Shown one piece after another: positions 59,554 to 64,000 of a stretch of 64,000 nucleotides of DNA. The position numbers and the translations under genes were made by a program. The stretch's first letter is position 1. Each line of letters starts with the position of its first letter. Origin of the DNA: Xenopus tropicalis (taxonomy: Eukaryota > Chordata > Amphibia > Anura > Pipidae); NCBI RefSeq assembly GCF_000004195.4, contig NC_030683.2, forward strand, positions 50,791,358-50,855,357, read 5' to 3'. Below the pieces are notes generated by a model. The model was not told the origin of the DNA and did no database searches. It worked only from the letters and a program-made list of their open reading frames with translations.

Positions 59554-60364
59554 GTCCCCAAACTTTTCAAAGTTAGTCACTAGGGACTGCAGTTTTAGAT
59601 TTGAAAAAGTGGGAGGAACCACCAACAGCCAATCAGATTTCACCTATTGAATTTTATTGGTTTAATGCCAGGGTTCCCAAACTTTGCACAGTTTGTCACT
59701 GGGTGACTATGTCCTAAGTTTAGAAAAGTGGGCGAGCCAACAACAGCCAATCAGATTTTACCTATTGACTTTCAATGGGGAAATCCAACCTGCTGCCATT
59801 CTCGCAGTAATAACGCCGGGGTCCCCAAACTTTGCAGCGTTAGGCACCAGGTAGCTGGGGTCCAAGGTTAAAAAAATTGGGCAGAGCCACCAAAAAGCCA
59901 ATCAGATTTCACCTATTGACTTTCAGTGGGGGAAATTCAACCTGCTGCCATTCTCACAGTATTAACACCAGGGTCCCCAAACTTTTCAAAGTTAGTCACT
60001 AGGGACTGCAGTTTTAGATTTGAAAAAAGTGGGAGGAGCCACCAACAGCCAATCAGATTTCTGATCTATTGAATTTTATTGGTTTAATGCCAGGGTTCCC
60101 AAAATTTGTCTTTCTAAAATTATTTAGGCCAGGGTACCTAAACTTTGCTAGTCCCTGGGTCACTATAGTTCAAGGTTATAAAATGTGGGTGAATCCACCA
60201 GCAGCCAATCAGATTTTACAATATGCAATATTATAAATGTTTTGTTTTTTTTTAATTATATTGCCATTGACTTACTGGGCAAAATTTGAAAAGGCGATTG
60301 TGCAAACTTCCAGTTTAATCCGGAAGTTAATTTGCGGCATTCTTTTGAGTCCTTTTTTAAAGTG

Positions 60365-60640
60365 GTTGAAGGGGAACTATACCCCCAAATAATGTAGGTC
60401 TCTATAAAAATATATTGCATAAGCAGCTCATAAGTAAAACCCTGCTTCATCTAAATAAACCATTTTCATAAAAATATACTTTAGTAGTATGTGCTATTGG
60501 GTACTCCTAAATAGAAAATTGCCATTTTAAGAATTAAGGCAATTCCAGTTTCGCAAGATTCTTTTAGAGCTCACTAAACATAATATAAACTATCTATTGG
60601 TTACATATTCATTCTGAGGGTGTAGTTTTCCTTTAATGGG
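60365..60640. mobile_element. T2-like MITE inside the tandem array
   Basis: GGGGAACTATACCCCCAAA and GGGTGTAGTTTTCCTTTAA form the inverted ends. The exact target site is unclear. Confidence 0.6.
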
Positions 60641-61062
60641 ATAATAGCAATGGGGCACAGAGAGGGAAAGAAGAGGGATAGGAGATTGACCTTTTCTCCT
60701 CTTCTGCTGGGTCTGCATGTCTGTTAGAAAGAGTGCTGGCTGAGCCTGCACAGGGAGAGAGAAGAGGATAGGGGAGCTGAACAGAAGCAGGCTACACGAT
60801 TTGAGAGAGATCTGCTGCAGGAGCTCAATAAATCCATGGTAAAGTAAAAAACTACAAATACTATTGCAATTTTTCCATGCTATGTTTGCTAATAAAAGTA
60901 TTTAGAAAGGATATTTTTCACAGTTGGTTCCTGGGGGACTGCAATTAGAAAAAGTGGATGGATCCCCAATAGTCAATCAGATTTCACCCATTTAATTTCA
61001 TTGGTTTAAATTTAACCTGCTGACATTCTCACAGTAGTAATGCTATGGTCCCTAAACTTTTC

Positions 61063-64000
61063 TTCAATTCTTTATTTATTTTGTATTTTATAGGGAGGGA
61101 GGGTGTACAGAAGAAAAGGGGGGAGGGTTGGGGGGGGGGAATCAGTAATTAACAGCCATTGATATCAAATAACAGCAAGAACTGACAATAAGTCATAACT
61201 ATCGAACATTTGGCAATTACTTATATTACTATACAATGAAAATTCTAGCAGCACTGAGTAGTATCATTATTCCTTACATAGCGCATTAATTTTGTTTCTT
61301 CTCACAAGTATTATAGATATCATAGAGAGCGTATATAGTTAACCCAGGGAGACCATATTCTCCAGTAGTATGGACTCTTGTTTTGTACCATGAGAGTTAT
61401 TTCTTCTAATTTACGTGTTTCCTCTACATTTAAAAGCCATTCCGCATAGGAAGGGGGGGCAGTGTTTTTCCACTTCTTGGGAATTAAGGATTTTGCTGCC
61501 TGTAGGAGGTGTAGGGTTAAGGGGTCAGATAAAGTAATATTTTTTTCGGGTATAGTATATAGCAGGATTAGTGAGTAGTTTTCCAGTTTGAGTGACATTT
61601 GGGTCACTACATTGATAGTGTTCAATACCTCTTGCCAGAAGGGTTGAAGTATTGAGCAAGTAAGCCATACATGTAAATGGGTACCTTCTTCTACGTTGCA
61701 TCTCCAACATACCTTGGGACTACTTGGGTATATTTTGTGGAGCTTAGTAGGGGTGTAGTGCCATCTCGTTAGTAGTTTATATATAGCTTCTCGGGTTCGT
61801 GAGGCCCTGGAAGCTTTATGTACCAAACTGAATATTCTATTCCAAAGGTTATCTGGAATCGTAGTATTAAGCTCTTTTTCCCACCCTTTACAGAAGGGTT
61901 TCGAGGTGTTTATCAGAGAGGTAATTAATACTTTGTACAATTTTGACAGAGGTTTGTTTATCAGCTGTTCTCTATCTAGTAGTTCCTCCCAGACCGTGAA
62001 AGGCCTATTCCAATTTTCTTTTTTCAAGGGGTGGATAAAGTAGTGCAATTGATTGTATCTCCACATGTCTCTAGGGTGTGAGCCCCATCGCTTTTGTATG
62101 TCCGCTAATGGGATCATTTTGTTTTCTTTAATTAAATCGCTTAATCTAGTTGCTCTATCTACCCAGCAATCCCAGCTAGCAAAGGAGCCCGGTTCCATAC
62201 TGGGAGGAAAATTTGGGTTGTACGTCAGGGGTTGTAGTATGTAAGGTTTCAGAGATAAGTTATACTTCTCTTTGTTTTTGTGCCAGATAGTTAGAGTTGC
62301 TTGGATAAGAGGATGCAATTTTGTTTCTAGGTGTAGGGTGTCCATATTTACCCATAAAAGATTCGGAAGAGGGCAGGGGGAGCAATTTTGTTCCAGTTCA
62401 ATCCAGTCTTTCCCCTCTTTATTGGTTGCCCAGTGTAGTATTCGTACCAAGTGGGTTGAGATATAATAGGAGTAGATATCCGGGAGTGCTAGACCTCCTT
62501 TGTCTTTGGGGAGGATTAAGAGATTGTAGTTCAATCTGGGATTTTTCCCCGCCCATATAAATCTTATGATCATTGATTTAATTGAGCTGAAAAAAGCTTG
62601 GGGCAATAATATTGGAAGTGTTTGTAGGTAGTACAGAATTTTAGGTATGAAGGTCATTTTGATCGCTTGTATTCTACCGAACCAAGATAACTGGAGTTTA
62701 CCCCATTTTTCTAATAATTTCTGGAGAGCAGTCATGAGCGGGATGTAGTTGTCTTGGTAGCACTTTCCCAGGTCGGAGTTTAATTTTATCCCTAGATATT
62801 TTATAGAGGACTTAGTCCATTTAAAGGGGAACTTGTCTTCTAATGCATTTTTAATTTTATCTGAAATATTGACATTTAGTATCTCCGACTTAGCATAGTT
62901 GACTTTAAAGTTGGAGAGTTCCCCAAATGTGTTTAGAAGACGGATTGTATTTGGGAGAGAAATGACAGGGTTTGTAATGAACATTAAAAGATCGTCTGCA
63001 AAGGCAGCACATTTATATTCCTTTCCCTTTATTATTAATCCTGAGATATTTACATTGTTTCTTATATGAGATAGTAATGTTTCCATGAGCATTATAAAAA
63101 GTATGGGAGAGAGGGGGCATCCTTGTCTAGTGCCATTGAATATCTCGACCTTCGGTGATAATATTCCATTAATTCTTATTCTAGCTGTCGGGACCTTATA
63201 TAAAGCTAGGATCCTTTGCCTGGTTAAGTGTCCTAAGCCAAAGCCCGCTAAAGTTTTTTCTAGGAAGACCCAGGATACCCTGTCAAACGCTTTTTCAGCA
63301 TCTGTTGTAAGTATAATAGAAGGTACTTTTTTCAGTTGTACATTGCGAATGAATGATATTACTTTAATTGTATTGTCTTTTCCCTCTCTTTTAGGAACAA
63401 AGCCAGCTTGGTCAGGATGGATCATTGAAGGTAAGTACTGTTTTATTCTGTTTCCGATCATTTTTGCATAAAGCTTTAGATCAATATTTATTAGGGAGAT
63501 AGGTCTATAGCTTGGACATAGTTGGGGATCCTTATCAGCTTTAGGTATTATTGTAATATGTGCTTCCTGGGCTTGGGGGTGAAAGTTGTGAAGGCCTATA
63601 GAGTTATAGTACGATAATAAGGGGGGGATTAATTCTGTTTTGAAGGCTTTATAAAATAGAGCCGTGTAACCGTCTGGTCCTGGGCTTTTCCCAGAGGGGA
63701 GAGAATCGATGTTTTCCTCTAATTCTAATGCTGTAAATGGAGCCTCAAGTAAATAACTTTGTTCTTCAGTGAGAGGGTGTAGTTTAGAGTCTTTTATGAA
63801 GTTTTCTATTTTTTCTATGTGGGAATCTAGTGGTTTATGCTCTTGTAATTTGTATAGTGATTGATAGTATGTTTGGAACGTCTCTGCAATTCCTTTTGTA
63901 TCGTAATGTAACAAGTTATTTTGATCTTTTATAGAGGAGATATGGGTCTGGGGTTGTAATTTTTTAATTATCCTGGCGAAATGTTTATTGCACTTGTCTC
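61063..64000 (-). mobile_element. L1-type LINE, 3' part, continues past the window
   Basis: On the minus strand ORF2 is followed by a short 3' UTR with C-rich runs (61090-61140) and ends AAATAAATAAAGAATTG near 61063, inside a unit of the tandem array. The upstream part lies beyond position 64000, so its 5' end and target duplication cannot be seen. Confidence 0.9.
61320..64000 (-). CDS. L1-type ORF2 protein, C-terminal 890 codons, frame intact
   Basis: The frame is open from the stop at 61320 to the window edge, with codons upstream of 63914 also open, so this is a partial ORF. Counted from 63914, the reverse transcriptase shows PSGKSPGPDGYTALFY (about 73-88), YRPISLINID (136-145), DAEKAFDRVSW (205-215), GTRQGCPLSP (261-270), the catalytic FADD (305-308) and IKYLGIKLN (thumb side). 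The C-terminus has a cysteine-rich block of the L1 type, CWRC...GTHLHVWLTC (about 731-755), then PFW. The endonuclease domain should lie off the window. It encodes target-primed reverse transcription functions. No internal stops or shifts were seen over about 2.7 kb, unlike every other LINE here, so this is a young copy. Confidence 0.93.
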   Translation of the reverse strand, partial: DKCNKHFARIIKKLQPQTHISSIKDQNNLLHYDTKGIAETFQTYYQSLYKLQEHKPLDSHIEKIENFIKDSKLHPLTEEQSYLLEAPFTALELEENIDSLPSGKSPGPDGYTALFYKAFKTELIPPLLSYYNSIGLHNFHPQAQEAHITIIPKADKDPQLCPSYRPISLINIDLKLYAKMIGNRIKQYLPSMIHPDQAGFVPKREGKDNTIKVISFIRNVQLKKVPSIILTTDAEKAFDRVSWVFLEKTLAGFGLGHLTRQRILALYKVPTARIRINGILSPKVEIFNGTRQGCPLSPILFIMLMETLLSHIRNNVNISGLIIKGKEYKCAAFADDLLMFITNPVISLPNTIRLLNTFGELSNFKVNYAKSEILNVNISDKIKNALEDKFPFKWTKSSIKYLGIKLNSDLGKCYQDNYIPLMTALQKLLEKWGKLQLSWFGRIQAIKMTFIPKILYYLQTLPILLPQAFFSSIKSMIIRFIWAGKNPRLNYNLLILPKDKGGLALPDIYSYYISTHLVRILHWATNKEGKDWIELEQNCSPCPLPNLLWVNMDTLHLETKLHPLIQATLTIWHKNKEKYNLSLKPYILQPLTYNPNFPPSMEPGSFASWDCWVDRATRLSDLIKENKMIPLADIQKRWGSHPRDMWRYNQLHYFIHPLKKENWNRPFTVWEELLDREQLINKPLSKLYKVLITSLINTSKPFCKGWEKELNTTIPDNLWNRIFSLVHKASRASRTREAIYKLLTRWHYTPTKLHKIYPSSPKVCWRCNVEEGTHLHVWLTCSILQPFWQEVLNTINVVTQMSLKLENYSLILLYTIPEKNITLSDPLTLHLLQAAKSLIPKKWKNTAPPSYAEWLLNVEETRKLEEITLMVQNKSPYYWRIWSPWVNYIRSL

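Larger units (their letters stand above)
57560..61062. repeat. tandem array, unit about 150 bp, with CCAATCAGATTT in each
   Basis: The phrases CCAATCAGATTT, ACCTATTGACTTTCAATGGG, CAACCTGCTGCCATTCTCAC and CCAGGGTCCCCAAACTTT recur in order. Distances between CCAATCAGATTT copies are mostly 147-160 bp, with some shortened units (58188 to 60207). Units before 58.1 kb are more diverged (CTTTGAAGCTACATCCCCCC style). The array is broken by a solo LTR (58861-59553), a T2-like insertion near 60.36-60.64 kb and the L1 at 61063. ORFs across it are repeat artefacts. Confidence 0.85.

Noticed and set aside
62053..62560. Plus-strand ORFs opposite the L1 ORF2
   Set aside because: They are antisense shadows of a long conserved coding frame.
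1..64000. CRISPR arrays, operons, rRNA or tRNA genes
   Set aside because: The spliced gene, the vertebrate transposon families and the base composition show nuclear vertebrate DNA. The regular repeats at 57.6-61 kb have no spacer pattern.

Overview
This is vertebrate genomic DNA, almost certainly from a clawed frog (Xenopus, probably X. tropicalis). The evidence is one spliced, single-copy vertebrate gene in a background of transposon fossils typical of that genome. These include palindromic MITEs flanked by TTAA (T2/Kolobok type) or by TAA/TTA (PIF/Harbinger type), many copies of a repeat with CAGGTATGGGA ends, CR1, L2 and L1 non-LTR retrotransposons, a DIRS-type fragment, and a SPIN hAT element. 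There are no operons, phages, CRISPR arrays or rRNA genes, and I saw no tRNA.

The only conventional gene is tspan14, on the minus strand. I reconstructed all eight coding exons by hand (11674 down to 3537). Every junction is phase 0 with AG/GT splice sites, and the total is 270 codons, the length I recall for human TSPAN14. The product is a TspanC8 tetraspanin with four membrane segments and eight cysteines in the large extracellular loop, a family known to escort the protease ADAM10. A likely non-coding first exon and promoter lie near 25.83-26.1 kb. This puts a 14 kb first intron (11.7-25.8 kb) full of MITEs, a CR1 copy (17.25-18.7 kb) and a SPIN element (21.04-21.23 kb). Just upstream, on the opposite side of the promoter, are two sequences resembling ZNF143/Staf sites in opposite orientation.

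From 26.4 kb to the end I find no host gene. Region by region: a near-complete but broken L2/CR1-type element on the minus strand (about 28.33-33.48 kb) carrying a 2A-like motif; a DIRS fragment (33.9-35.8 kb); a solo LTR (36.83-37.54 kb); a degraded CR1 copy (40.4-42.25 kb, minus); a mostly unique AT-rich stretch (44.2-49.9 kb) with scattered MITEs; another CR1 tail (49.9-50.7 kb, plus); a degraded L2 copy (53.94-55.95 kb, plus); a tandem array with a unit of about 150 bp (57.6-61.06 kb) interrupted by a second solo LTR; and an L1-type ORF2 with a long intact frame (61.3 kb to the window edge, minus).

The most striking structure is a 1,549-bp block present twice, 5,005 bp apart and almost identical (30230-31778 and 35235-36783). 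The first copy splits the L2 element and is flanked by a 368-bp direct repeat of L2 sequence with no difference that I can see. The breakpoints fit a tandem duplication of about 5.0 kb followed by a deletion of about 3.1 kb in one copy. A misassembly would look the same.
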